42,836 nt of DNA. Origin: CAYZUC01 sp964481705 (GTDB lineage Bacteria > Bacillota > Clostridia > Lachnospirales > Lachnospiraceae). The position numbers and the translations under genes were made by a program. The stretch spans positions 1-42,836 of the forward strand of contig CAYZUC010000015.1 of NCBI GenBank assembly GCA_964481705.1, read 5' to 3'. The notes below the pieces were generated by a model. That model made no database searches, had not been told where the DNA came from, and saw only the letters and a program-made list of their open reading frames with translations. This document shows, one piece after another, positions 8,144 to 16,352 of this stretch (position 1 is its first letter; each line of letters starts with the position of its first letter).

Positions 8144-9244
8144 TTAGTCAAATTCCTCCCCGGCCAAGGCCTGAATTCCATAGTGAATAATCGAAGCTTT
8201 CTCCTCCTCTGTCTCATCCGACGAGAGTACAATCCGAACAAATTCTCCCTTAAGAGACTGATCATGAAGAAATTCCTGAGGGTCTACTGTATATACGGAC
8301 TCATCCGCTATTTTCAGGAAGTAAAAATCACTGTTAAAGCTTTTCTCAAGTAAATGCAAGTCTTTTTCACATTCCACATCAATGCTTCCCTTCAAGACCA
8401 GCTTGACCAAACTCTTTGTATCCAGCTGTGCTTTTTGAAGTGTCGCACGCACTCTATCGACTATTTCCGGAGAAGTACGGCATCCGGTAATATCTGCTTC
8501 GATCAGCTCCATCGTACGTCCGGCAAAAGGAACGAAGGTATCCGTAATGGTGTGATTTCTTTCATCTATATCCAAAACAACAAAACCACGTGGACCACAT
8601 TCATCAAATCCTCTACCCTCTAAGCAACCGGAGTAGCAATAGATTCCCCTCGCATCCAAACGGCTTCTTTTATAAGAATGGACATGACCAAGAGCCAGAT
8701 AATCAATTCCCTTGCCACGAAGAGCCGCAATATGAACATTCTCGGCCTTGTCCTTTACCTGATACTCCTCATCCTGTCCGTGAAGCAGCACAATGTTGAT
8801 ATCCGAAGTGTCAAGCACCAATGAGTCATATATTTTGTCGTGATTATCCTGTGTGAGTTCTACACCTGAGATACAAATGCTCTGCTTGTCCCCAATCTGA
8901 TAAGTCGTCCATGTGTCAGAGAAAAGCAGAAGATTATGAGGGATAGCTTCCATATCATTCAGGAAACTGTCTGCATCATGATTCCCTCTCAAATAGTAGA
9001 AACGAATCTCAGGATTTCCAAGAATTGCATTAAATACTGTATTTCTGGCTGTTGCGGAGGGCTTCCTCGTGTCAAACAAATCTCCGGCCAAAAGAATATC
9101 GTGAATTTCTTCTTTTATCGCATACTGAATCAAACGCTGAAACGTCATGAGAAGCTCAGCCTTTCTTTCTTTTCGCTTTTCTTTATCCAGATTTGCGCTT
9201 AACTTGGAGTCTAAATGTAAATCTGCGCAATGAATGATTCTCAT
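8144..9244 (-). CDS. SbcD/Mre11-like metallophosphoesterase, probable DNA nuclease (YhaO-type)
   Basis: This 366-aa protein has the calcineurin-like phosphoesterase metal motifs in order: DLHLD near the start (D8, H10), GDLFD, YLRGNHDAD, LLHGQDE and LALGHVHSYK. Together these bind two metal ions in Mre11/SbcD exonucleases. The C-terminal ~130 residues correspond to the capping and partner-binding region. The ATG at 9244 (MRIIHCADLHLD) has GAGG 6 bases upstream; a longer reading adds residues with no family likeness. The gene sits one base before its SbcC-like ATPase, which implies coupled translation and a fixed complex. Role by family: processing of DNA ends or hairpins. Confidence 0.9.
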   Translation of the reverse strand: MRIIHCADLHLDSKLSANLDKEKRKERKAELLMTFQRLIQYAIKEEIHDILLAGDLFDTRKPSATARNTVFNAILGNPEIRFYYLRGNHDADSFLNDMEAIPHNLLLFSDTWTTYQIGDKQSICISGVELTQDNHDKIYDSLVLDTSDINIVLLHGQDEEYQVKDKAENVHIAALRGKGIDYLALGHVHSYKRSRLDARGIYCYSGCLEGRGFDECGPRGFVVLDIDERNHTITDTFVPFAGRTMELIEADITGCRTSPEIVDRVRATLQKAQLDTKSLVKLVLKGSIDVECEKDLHLLEKSFNSDFYFLKIADESVYTVDPQEFLHDQSLKGEFVRIVLSSDETEEEKASIIHYGIQALAGEEFD

Positions 9245-9318
9245 AAGTACCTCTTTTCTGTTCTTTGATTCCGTGATTATCATATCATAAAGGATAATCA
9301 AATCCAATTATTAGTTGA

Positions 9319-9347
9319 TTGACTATTTCTGCTTTATCGCTTATGAT
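9319..9347 (+). promoter_or_regulatory. Sigma-A promoter of the MFS transporter gene
   Basis: TTGACT (9319-9324), a 17-base spacer and TATGAT (9342-9347) each match consensus at 5 of 6 positions with ideal spacing. It lies 46 bases before the ATG of the transporter gene. Confidence 0.75.
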
Positions 9348-9393
9348 TTGGGTATTATACAGCGCGAAATGATGGGATGCGCGGATAGGATGA

Positions 9394-10629
9394 ATGATGG
9401 AAAAGAATAAATCTGCATTGAAATATACCATAAAATACTCACTCTTGCAAGGTTCCTATTATCCGGCTTATTGTGCAACGATTGGATTTGCTTCCGTGTT
9501 TTTATTAGCACATAATTTTACAAATTCACAAATTGGATACGTTATGGCAATTGCCAACATTCTTGCTGTATTCCTGCAACCCGTACTAGCATCTTTTGCA
9601 GATACTACGACTAAGATTTCGCTGAAGAATCTGGTAGCATTGGTCGGTATCCTCACCGCTGTTTTCAGTGCCCTTACCTTTTTTGTGTCTGATATGAAAT
9701 TACCGCTATCCATTTTGCTGATTATTGAAATGATGATGCTGTATTCGCTGCAGCCACTTGCAAATTCTTTAGGAATGCATATGATTAATCATGGAATTCA
9801 ATTGAATTTCGGTTTTGCAAGGGGCTTTGGATCGCTGTCTTTTGCGATATTCTCCACAATTATTGGTGTTTTGATCACTTACTTTGGTTCTAATATTTTG
9901 ATATTAATTACAGTTGTTATGTTACTTGTTCTGGTTGTTTTCTCTTACACCTTCACAGTACGTGAGCAACCGTCCCATAAGGGTACCGATAATCGGGATA
10001 AGCACGCCGATACTGCACCAGACGAGCCTTCTTCCTCTCTGAGCATCTTCGCTTTTGCAGCAAGATACAGAAAGTTTATCGTTCTGTTGCTTGCAGTCGC
10101 TATCACCTTCAGTTGTCACATGATGATTAACAACTACTTTATTCAGATAATCGAGAATGTAGGTGGAAACACGCAGAGCATGGGATCTGCCATAGGTCTT
10201 GCCGCTGCTCTCGAGCTTCCTGCCATGTCATTATTTATGGTATTGGTTAAGAAGTTTCGTTGTTCTTCCATATTAAAAGTAAGCTTTTTCTTCTTCCTAT
10301 TAAAAGCAATACTGACGTACCTTGCCCCTAATATCGTTATGATTTACATCGCTCAATCTCTTCAGGCTGCAGCGTATGCAATTTTTATTCCAGCCTCCAT
10401 TTACTATGTAAATCAAATTATTCGCAAGGAAGATCTCGTTAAAGGTCAGGCGTTTATGGCAGGCGCTATTACACTTGGTGGTGTACTCGCAAGTTTTGTC
10501 GGCGGTCTTCTCTTGGATTATGCAGGAGTGGAAACGACACTGTTTGTCGGTGTAATTGCTTCCATATTAGGACTGCTGCTTTGTATTCCCTCTATCGAGA
10601 AAACTCCTAACCCGCGTGAAGCGGAGTAA
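9394..10629 (+). CDS. MFS-family transporter
   Basis: This 411-aa, very hydrophobic protein has about 12 predicted membrane segments in two halves. They are separated by a charged cytoplasmic loop at about 190-215 (rich in Asp, Lys, His and Pro). The layout suits the major facilitator superfamily, possibly the LacY/nucleoside-like MFS_1-like branch; conserved loops such as FADTTTKISLKN between segments 2 and 3 fit. The substrate cannot be read. AGGA precedes the ATG at 9394, and a second ATG follows directly. A sigma-A promoter lies just upstream. It converges on the DUF2804 gene with only 17 bases between stops. Confidence 0.82.
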   Translation: MMEKNKSALKYTIKYSLLQGSYYPAYCATIGFASVFLLAHNFTNSQIGYVMAIANILAVFLQPVLASFADTTTKISLKNLVALVGILTAVFSALTFFVSDMKLPLSILLIIEMMMLYSLQPLANSLGMHMINHGIQLNFGFARGFGSLSFAIFSTIIGVLITYFGSNILILITVVMLLVLVVFSYTFTVREQPSHKGTDNRDKHADTAPDEPSSSLSIFAFAARYRKFIVLLLAVAITFSCHMMINNYFIQIIENVGGNTQSMGSAIGLAAALELPAMSLFMVLVKKFRCSSILKVSFFFFLLKAILTYLAPNIVMIYIAQSLQAAAYAIFIPASIYYVNQIIRKEDLVKGQAFMAGAITLGGVLASFVGGLLLDYAGVETTLFVGVIASILGLLLCIPSIEKTPNPREAE

Positions 10630-10646
10630 TTTTTCCATCGTATCTA

Positions 10647-11669
10647 TCAGTATTTATTGTGTACCCGTTCTGCAAAGCACATTTTATCGCGAATATCAAG
10701 AACCGTCCCGTCATCCAGTATTGCTTTTCCGCTGATTCGTCCAAATACCTGATGCTGGTCGGAAAGAATAAGTCCAAAATTCATATTGGCCATGCGGTCC
10801 AGTACCGGTACAAATTCCATTTCAAATCTTCCGTCTGATGACGTAAAAGTCCATGTATCCATATAGCTGCCTGATGGTATACAGAATTCCACATCATCAA
10901 GCTTGTGCGCTTTTCCTTCATAAAACAATATATTTTCCGTTGCTGCCAACGTATTCCCAAATCCATAACCAATATTGAATCCGAACACTTTTCCTTCAAG
11001 ATCGCAGTTCATAGAGCCCCAATTCCAGGTATTATCATACGTCCATACTCCACGTCCCCAGTCCAAAATCCCAAAATCACATTCCGGCCGAAAGTCATAC
11101 CGTACTCCATCAAACTCCATATAGCCGGAAGCCCGCATGCAATTAATCTTTTGGTTATAATAGAATGCATGAGTCTTATCCCACGGAGTCGCAATAACCA
11201 TAGTGTCCATGTCCGGCTGTTCCAGCTTGATATCACAGGTAAACGTCTTTCCTTGATAGAAGTTCCTATACTCGCAACGGATTCTACGCTCATGCTCCTT
11301 CTTGATAAAGTCCAAATCCAACCGCTTCTTATGATAACTCACATCGCCGATCGTCGTACTCTCCGGCATATGCAGCTTTCCCATCGGAAATAAATCCAGA
11401 ATTGTTTCCGTATGTTCCCATGGGCTTTCACCAAGATTCAGAAGCGAAACCGACTGCAATCCCACATAACCATCGTCAGAAATAGTAAATGCAGCCGCGT
11501 ACTTATCGTTTTGCACCAGATAATAATCCCATTCCTTGATTTTGAATTTCGGTGCCTTAATCTGACTACGACGGTACTCCCATAACATGCTTCTTGCCCA
11601 TCCAGGTTCTGCAATTTTCCCTTTACCATCTAATAACAGTTGCTTTTTTGTCACCTCGTGATTACGCAT
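10647..11669 (-). CDS. DUF2804 family protein
   Basis: The 340-aa soluble protein is rich in Trp, Tyr and Phe and looks like the beta-rich DUF2804 family. Supporting elements are KIKEWDYYLVQNDKYAAAF, the central FGILDWGRGVWTYDNTW followed by NWGSMNCDLEG and FGFNIGYGFGN, and a C-terminal FGRISGKAILDDGT. The family has no settled biochemical role that I can name; the fold has been likened to lipocalin-type or hydroxyneurosporene-synthase-like proteins, which I treat as tentative. AGGAGGAG lies 5 bases before the ATG. The upstream 221 bases hold a possible extended -10 (TGATACAAT on the minus strand near 11705) and no other feature I can support. Confidence 0.8.
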   Translation of the reverse strand: MRNHEVTKKQLLLDGKGKIAEPGWARSMLWEYRRSQIKAPKFKIKEWDYYLVQNDKYAAAFTISDDGYVGLQSVSLLNLGESPWEHTETILDLFPMGKLHMPESTTIGDVSYHKKRLDLDFIKKEHERRIRCEYRNFYQGKTFTCDIKLEQPDMDTMVIATPWDKTHAFYYNQKINCMRASGYMEFDGVRYDFRPECDFGILDWGRGVWTYDNTWNWGSMNCDLEGKVFGFNIGYGFGNTLAATENILFYEGKAHKLDDVEFCIPSGSYMDTWTFTSSDGRFEMEFVPVLDRMANMNFGLILSDQHQVFGRISGKAILDDGTVLDIRDKMCFAERVHNKY

Positions 11670-11890
11670 TTTCTCCTCCTCCGTCCCTTTTTTCTTCTTC
11701 TATTGTATCACACATTATTATCCGGCGCTTATAAGAATTATGTCGATTTTTGCTGTCTAATTAAGATAACGCTCTAAATTTAACAAAAATTGCATGGCAA
11801 ATATTGAATAATGACTGTTACGTAATTCATCGTTGAAGGAATTCCTGCAACTTTATAAACAATTTGTACACTTCATTCATTTTATCATTC

Positions 11891-12352
11891 CTAGAAATTG
11901 TAGTACGCAATCGCCAGATTAAGGTATCCTGCAAACGTAAGCCACAACAAATATGGTACATAAAGAATACCTGCTGTTCGATTGATTTGGTAGTAACGAA
12001 TCAATGTGCCCAATACCAGAATCCATAGAATGATTAAACACAAAAAGGCAATAAAATAAGAATGAAAGCCAAAGAATAATACGGTCCAGCAAAAATTCGT
12101 AAATAACTGCAAACCATTTATCTTTAGAGCATCCATCCTTTGTGAGGAATCCGATATGTATATAAAATATGTGCCAATTCCCATCAGAGTAAATAAAATC
12201 GTCCAGACAACTGGAAATACCCAGTCCGGAGGCGTTAAAGCCGGCTGATAAAGTGGCCTTGCTTCATCTCTGTTTGCGTAAACAATTATGGAAGATACTA
12301 TTCCCGTCCCCCATGTCATAAGTAAGCTAAGTAATAATGATTTAATCTTCAT
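11891..12352 (-). CDS. tspO: TspO/MBR family membrane protein
   Basis: This 153-aa integral membrane protein has five hydrophobic segments, the size and layout of TspO, which binds tetrapyrroles and other hydrophobic ligands. The family motif PPDWVFPVVWTILFTLMG is clear in the first half, and the last segment carries FAGYLNLAIAYYN. I start it at the ATG 12352 (MKIKSLLL), with AGGTGGG 6-9 bases upstream; an in-frame ATG further upstream would add a polar stretch atypical for the family. It stands alone, with a large palindrome between its 5' side and the next gene. Confidence 0.92.
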   Translation of the reverse strand: MKIKSLLLSLLMTWGTGIVSSIIVYANRDEARPLYQPALTPPDWVFPVVWTILFTLMGIGTYFIYISDSSQRMDALKINGLQLFTNFCWTVLFFGFHSYFIAFLCLIILWILVLGTLIRYYQINRTAGILYVPYLLWLTFAGYLNLAIAYYNF

Positions 12353-12418
12353 AATCACCCACCTGCCTTTATTCATACCTAAGAATATGAACAAAGATGA
12401 ACAAATATTCCATTATGC

Positions 12419-12470
12419 ACATGGGGGACGGGGCTTGTGTCCCATTTTGCACAAGCCCCGTCCCCTATGT
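12419..12470. repeat. GC-rich REP-like palindrome
   Basis: Two 21-base arms (12419-12439 and 12450-12470) pair with one mismatch around a 10-base loop. The core GGGGACGGGGCTTGTG is far more GC-rich than its surroundings. There is no T-run on either side, so it is not a standard terminator. It lies between the 3' end of the arabinofuranosidase gene and the tspO 5' region, the kind of site where REP-like elements are found. Confidence 0.65.
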
Positions 12471-12495
12471 TTCACTATATTTCCGTATGCTCCAA

Positions 12496-13977
12496 TTACA
12501 GCGTAAACTGTAACATATTCCAGGACAATGGTGATAATTTGATATCGGAACCAATCTGTTTTTCTACTGGTACAACATTTTCAGGATTTTCCGGTGAATT
12601 ACATGCTTTTACGTCAGTTCCTTCTAATGCAATGTGTTTCACAAGCTGATATCCGTTTAATCCTGCGAAATCTACTTCCAAATCGCAGGCTTCATCAAGT
12701 GAACGATTCACAGCGAATACGGTAATCTGCTTCTCATCCTCTGATAATACCGCAATGGCATCCTGATAAGGAATATCCTTCCTTGACTTCGTATCGTAGG
12801 ATTTACCTGTTATATCGGAACACAACGCAGTTCCTCTTCCATAATGAGAAGTATAATAATAGGGGTAGAAAATAGTCTGAAGCCACACTTTTCCATTGTT
12901 TTCTGTCATAATAGGCGCAATAACATTTACCAGCTGTGCAAGACATGCTATCTTAACACGATCGGAATGTCTAAGCAACGTAATCAGTAAGCTACCCACT
13001 ACCAATGCATCCTCCAGATTATAAATGTCCTCCAGCAATGGAGGCGCTATCTGCCAAGGTTCCATCTTCTTATCATTCTCTTCACTGTGGAACCACACAT
13101 TCCACTCATCAAAGGACAGGTTAATCGTCTTCTCAGATTTCTTTTCTGCTTTTACTTCATCACAAATCTGAATTACCTCATTAATAAAGCCTTCCATTTC
13201 CATGGAACTGCTCAAGAACAAGGGAGTATCATCCTCGAGATTCTTAAAATAATTATGAAGTGACACATAATCTACTTCTTCATATGCTTCACGCAAAATG
13301 GTCTTTTCCCACATGCCAAAGGTATCCATACCAGGACCTGAGCTTCCACATGCTACCAGTTCGATCGAAGGGTCTACCCATTTCATGAGTTTTGCTGTCT
13401 CATGCGCTACCCTGGCATATTCTTCTGCTGTCTTGGAGCAAATCTGCCATGGTCCATCCATTTCATTTCCAAGACACCATGTTTTAATTGCAAAAGGCTC
13501 TTCAAATCCGTTTTCACGTCTCTTATTTGCCCAATAAGTATCTGTCTCACAGTTACAGTACTCGAGAAGATTTCTGGCTTCCTCCGGACCACGTGTTCCA
13601 AGGTTTACTGCCATCATTACTTCACTGCCGGCTCTTTTAGCCCATTCCTGAAACTCATCAATTCCAACCTCATTCGTTTCAATTACTTTCCAGGCAAGGT
13701 CCATCTTATGCGGTCGTTTCGCTTTATCTCCCGTTCCATCTTCCCAGTTATATCCAGATACAAAGTTTCCACCCGGATAACGAATGATGGGAACCTTTAT
13801 CTTTTTAATGGCATCCATAACATCCCCACGAAATCCCATATCATCCGCTGTCTCATGACTTGGCTCATAAATACCACCATATACTGCTCTTCCCAGATGC
13901 TCAATGAAAGAGCCATAGATTCTGTCATCAATTTTACTGATCTTTTTTTTCACATCACATTTTAATTTAGATTTCAT
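12496..13977 (-). CDS. abfA: Alpha-L-arabinofuranosidase, glycoside hydrolase family 51
   Basis: The enzyme releases arabinose from arabinan, arabinoxylan or derived oligosaccharides. This 493-aa copy has the normal family length and no signal peptide, so it acts in the cytoplasm on imported oligomers. Visible motifs are YGSFIEHLGRAVYGGIY at the N-terminus, IRYPGGNFVSGYNWEDG, the acid/base Glu172 in CLGNEMDGPWQ, and the nucleophile Glu291 in LSFDEWNVW. The ATG at 13977 has AAAGGAGAG upstream and overlaps the GH43 stop as ATGA, so the two are translationally coupled. It is the last gene of the esterase-GH43-GH51 operon. Confidence 0.95.
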   Translation of the reverse strand: MKSKLKCDVKKKISKIDDRIYGSFIEHLGRAVYGGIYEPSHETADDMGFRGDVMDAIKKIKVPIIRYPGGNFVSGYNWEDGTGDKAKRPHKMDLAWKVIETNEVGIDEFQEWAKRAGSEVMMAVNLGTRGPEEARNLLEYCNCETDTYWANKRRENGFEEPFAIKTWCLGNEMDGPWQICSKTAEEYARVAHETAKLMKWVDPSIELVACGSSGPGMDTFGMWEKTILREAYEEVDYVSLHNYFKNLEDDTPLFLSSSMEMEGFINEVIQICDEVKAEKKSEKTINLSFDEWNVWFHSEENDKKMEPWQIAPPLLEDIYNLEDALVVGSLLITLLRHSDRVKIACLAQLVNVIAPIMTENNGKVWLQTIFYPYYYTSHYGRGTALCSDITGKSYDTKSRKDIPYQDAIAVLSEDEKQITVFAVNRSLDEACDLEVDFAGLNGYQLVKHIALEGTDVKACNSPENPENVVPVEKQIGSDIKLSPLSWNMLQFTL

Positions 13978-15386
13978 GCTTTCTCTCCTTTTAAGTCAAA
14001 TCCTTTAAAGTCTCCACATCCGCCACCTATATAGGTAAAATAAATCGCCGTTACCTTCTCTGGAAATGAAATTTTAGCTGTGTACTTTTCCCATACATTT
14101 GTAAAGTCAACCGGTATCTCAGCTAATACCTCTCCGTCCCATTTTGCCTTGACCTGCATTTTTCCCTGGATATATCCACGTGTATAGATGCTAATCTCCC
14201 TTACATCCGTGCAGTCAAAATACTTAAATCCAGCTGTCACCTCATCGGCCACATTGGTAATATAGCCGATTTCCTCCATTCCGTCCATTCCATCCTGCAT
14301 AATCTTTGGTGCATTAAAATCACCCACATACTTCTCCGGCTCCTTTGCAAAAAGATTGCAGGCAAGATAAGCAGGATAATAACCCTCACCCTTCAATGGG
14401 CCTTCATTCAATCCGCAGGAGGTAAGCTCTATCTGATGAATGGAGCCATCCTGCTGAACTGTGATTTTCTCTGCACAGCCCTGTCGACTATACCAGCTTC
14501 CATTTGTCTGACGATGATAAAAAATATAGTATTGACCATTAATATTAACCATTCCGCCGTGGTTATTGGCTCCATATGCCATCGGTCGTTCTGCTGGCTT
14601 GTACGTATCGATACCTACGTCGCAATTGCTGACAATGACGCCTCTATATACAAATCCCCTCGTCGGCTCTTTACTGGTCGCATAACACAGCTCATGCATC
14701 ACCTCTGATGAATAAACAAGATAATACGTATCTCCAATCTTGCGAATCGATGGACCTTCAAAATACGCATGTTTTTCGAATACAGTACCCTTTGAATACT
14801 CAGAACCCGGAATTATAAAGTCAGGTCCCTCTTCTATCGTAATCATATCCGGTCCAATTACCGTGGCCATAGCGCCCCATCTTGACTTATCACCAGCTCC
14901 ACAAAAACCGGTATATAAATAGGTTCTGTCTCCTTCTGTGATAACAGCGGGGTCAAACTGCGGAATATCGCCCTCACGTTCACCCAGTCGCTGACCTTCT
15001 TTATCTACTACATATCCATAGAACTGATACTTTCCAGCCGGTGTATCACATACTGCCACCGAAACTACAGGCACCTTATCCAGACAATAATACATGTAAT
15101 ATCTTCCATCCGGTCCGATGGTCACATCCGGTGCATATAAGCACATCTTTCCTTCTTTGTTCAGCGGGTCCATAGTCTTTTCATAAATGGTTCCCTCACA
15201 TCTCCAGTCTGACAGGTCATCTACCGGAGCTGACCAACATACGTAATTTCCAAGGCAAAACACGTGACTGTTGTACAAATCATGGGAGCCAAAAACATAG
15301 ACGCGGTCTCCGAAAACGTGTGGTTCTCCATCCGGTATGTATTCCCATGATGGTAGATACGGATTAAAGGCTTGCTTCTTACTCAT
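13974..15386 (-). CDS. Glycoside hydrolase family 43 protein with C-terminal carbohydrate-binding-like domain
   Basis: This 470-aa protein has a five-bladed GH43 domain in the first ~330 residues. The N-terminal YIPDGEPHVFGDRVYVFGSHD carries the general-base Asp, CLYAPDVTIGPDG the pKa-tuning Asp, and YFEGPSIRKIGDTYYLVYSS the acid Glu. Residues ~350-470 form a beta-rich module with some likeness to CBM6-type domains. There is no signal peptide, so it should be intracellular. Family activities include arabinofuranosidase and xylosidase; the GH51 neighbour favours arabinose-decorated substrates. The start is the ATG 15386 (MSKKQAF), with AAGGAGGAAG upstream. It is coupled by ATGA overlap to the GH51 gene. 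Confidence 0.9.
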   Translation of the reverse strand: MSKKQAFNPYLPSWEYIPDGEPHVFGDRVYVFGSHDLYNSHVFCLGNYVCWSAPVDDLSDWRCEGTIYEKTMDPLNKEGKMCLYAPDVTIGPDGRYYMYYCLDKVPVVSVAVCDTPAGKYQFYGYVVDKEGQRLGEREGDIPQFDPAVITEGDRTYLYTGFCGAGDKSRWGAMATVIGPDMITIEEGPDFIIPGSEYSKGTVFEKHAYFEGPSIRKIGDTYYLVYSSEVMHELCYATSKEPTRGFVYRGVIVSNCDVGIDTYKPAERPMAYGANNHGGMVNINGQYYIFYHRQTNGSWYSRQGCAEKITVQQDGSIHQIELTSCGLNEGPLKGEGYYPAYLACNLFAKEPEKYVGDFNAPKIMQDGMDGMEEIGYITNVADEVTAGFKYFDCTDVREISIYTRGYIQGKMQVKAKWDGEVLAEIPVDFTNVWEKYTAKISFPEKVTAIYFTYIGGGCGDFKGFDLKGEKA

Positions 15387-15473
15387 ACTTCCTCCTTCTT
15401 GCAAATCGAAATCTTTCTTTTTACCTGTAACTCCTTACAAAATCATTGTTTATCTGAAGCTTACACATCAAGC

Positions 15474-16250
15474 CTACTCACGGATAAGCCACTGAATAGA
15501 CGGCTCAAGGTACTTATCCCAAAAATTAAAATCATGTACTCCCTGGTCCTCCACATAAGTGACGGGTGCCTTATATGATTTCATGAATTCTGCAAACTCC
15601 CGATTCTCCTTTATCATAAAGTCCTCGGTGCCACATGCCATAAAGATAGGAGGAATCCTTGTCCCTGATTCTATACTTCTTCGAATTAACTCCTGTGGAT
15701 TGTCGATACTGTGCTCATATTGCTCTATATTACCAAATACTCCCCTGTAATACTCATAATTTGCAAAATCCGTCTGATACCCCGGCTCCATCTGCTTAAC
15801 CTCATTCATAATCAAAGCCGAAGACAACGCAAATGCCTTTTCATAGGTGTCGGGAAATTGAAGTGCAGTATGAATCGCCCCAAAGCCTCCCATAGAAAAG
15901 CCACCAATCCAAGTATCCTCACGCCTCTTTGAAATGTGAAACAGCCCTCTGACATACTTCGGCAGTTCCTCACCAATCAAGGTAGCATACTTTCTACCAG
16001 TCTCTTCACGATCCAGATAGAAGCTATTCTCTCCGTTAGGCAATATCGCAAACAGGTGATATTTAATTGCCATCTCTGCTATATGACTATTAAGAATCCA
16101 GTCGCTGCAGGAGCCTTGAAACCCATGAAGAAGAACGAGAAGCCCACTGTCCGAGCCTTCTTGTGCTATCACATCATCTGGATAAACTACCATAAACGAA
16201 ATGTTCCTTCGTAAACAATTGGAGTAGTACTCCATCCTACCAAACCCCAT
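15474..16250 (-). CDS. Alpha/beta-hydrolase esterase (esterase D / feruloyl-acetyl esterase type)
   Basis: This 258-aa cytoplasmic hydrolase has LLVLLHGFQGSCSDW (oxyanion region), the nucleophile elbow GGFSMGGFG (Ser119), an acidic CGTEDFMI and the catalytic His in QGVHDFNFWD. The family removes acyl groups from sugars or small esters; in this operon it may deacylate acetylated or feruloylated arabinose oligomers. I start it at the ATG 16250 (MGFGRMEYY), 11 bases after AAGGAG. An ATG 24 bases further upstream has no ribosome site and lies next to the operator. It is the first gene of the operon, 87 bases before the GH43 gene. Confidence 0.85.
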   Translation of the reverse strand: MGFGRMEYYSNCLRRNISFMVVYPDDVIAQEGSDSGLLVLLHGFQGSCSDWILNSHIAEMAIKYHLFAILPNGENSFYLDREETGRKYATLIGEELPKYVRGLFHISKRREDTWIGGFSMGGFGAIHTALQFPDTYEKAFALSSALIMNEVKQMEPGYQTDFANYEYYRGVFGNIEQYEHSIDNPQELIRRSIESGTRIPPIFMACGTEDFMIKENREFAEFMKSYKAPVTYVEDQGVHDFNFWDKYLEPSIQWLIRE

Positions 16251-16276
16251 AATGAAGAAATCTCCTTTTTTCATTT

Positions 16277-16292
16277 GGTTTAACGTTTTACC
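16277..16292. promoter_or_regulatory. LacI-type operator of the esterase-GH43-GH51 operon
   Basis: GGTTTAACGTTTTACC is an imperfect palindrome (outer GGT/ACC and inner AACGTT match) with the central CG typical of LacI-family sites. It begins about 8 bases downstream of the -10, so a bound repressor would cover the transcription start. The adjacent lacI-type gene is the obvious source of the repressor. Confidence 0.68.
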
Positions 16293-16299
16293 TAATACA

Positions 16300-16328
16300 A
16301 GTATAATTACAAATTATATCTCTGTCAA
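16300..16328 (-). promoter_or_regulatory. Sigma-A promoter of the esterase-GH43-GH51 operon
   Basis: On the minus strand TTGACA (16328-16323), 17 bases and TATACT (16305-16300) form a near-consensus promoter. It sits between the regulator gene and the operon, immediately upstream of the operator. Confidence 0.85.
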
Positions 16329-16352
16329 TAAATTTTAGATAGGTTCTGTCTT

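Noticed and set aside
12419..12470. Palindrome read as a terminator for the GH51 operon
   Set aside because: There is no T-run on either strand next to the stem, so a REP-like repeat is the better reading.
13402..13965. 187-codon open frame on the plus strand
   Set aside because: It is antisense to the conserved GH51 gene, with no ribosome site or recognisable motif.
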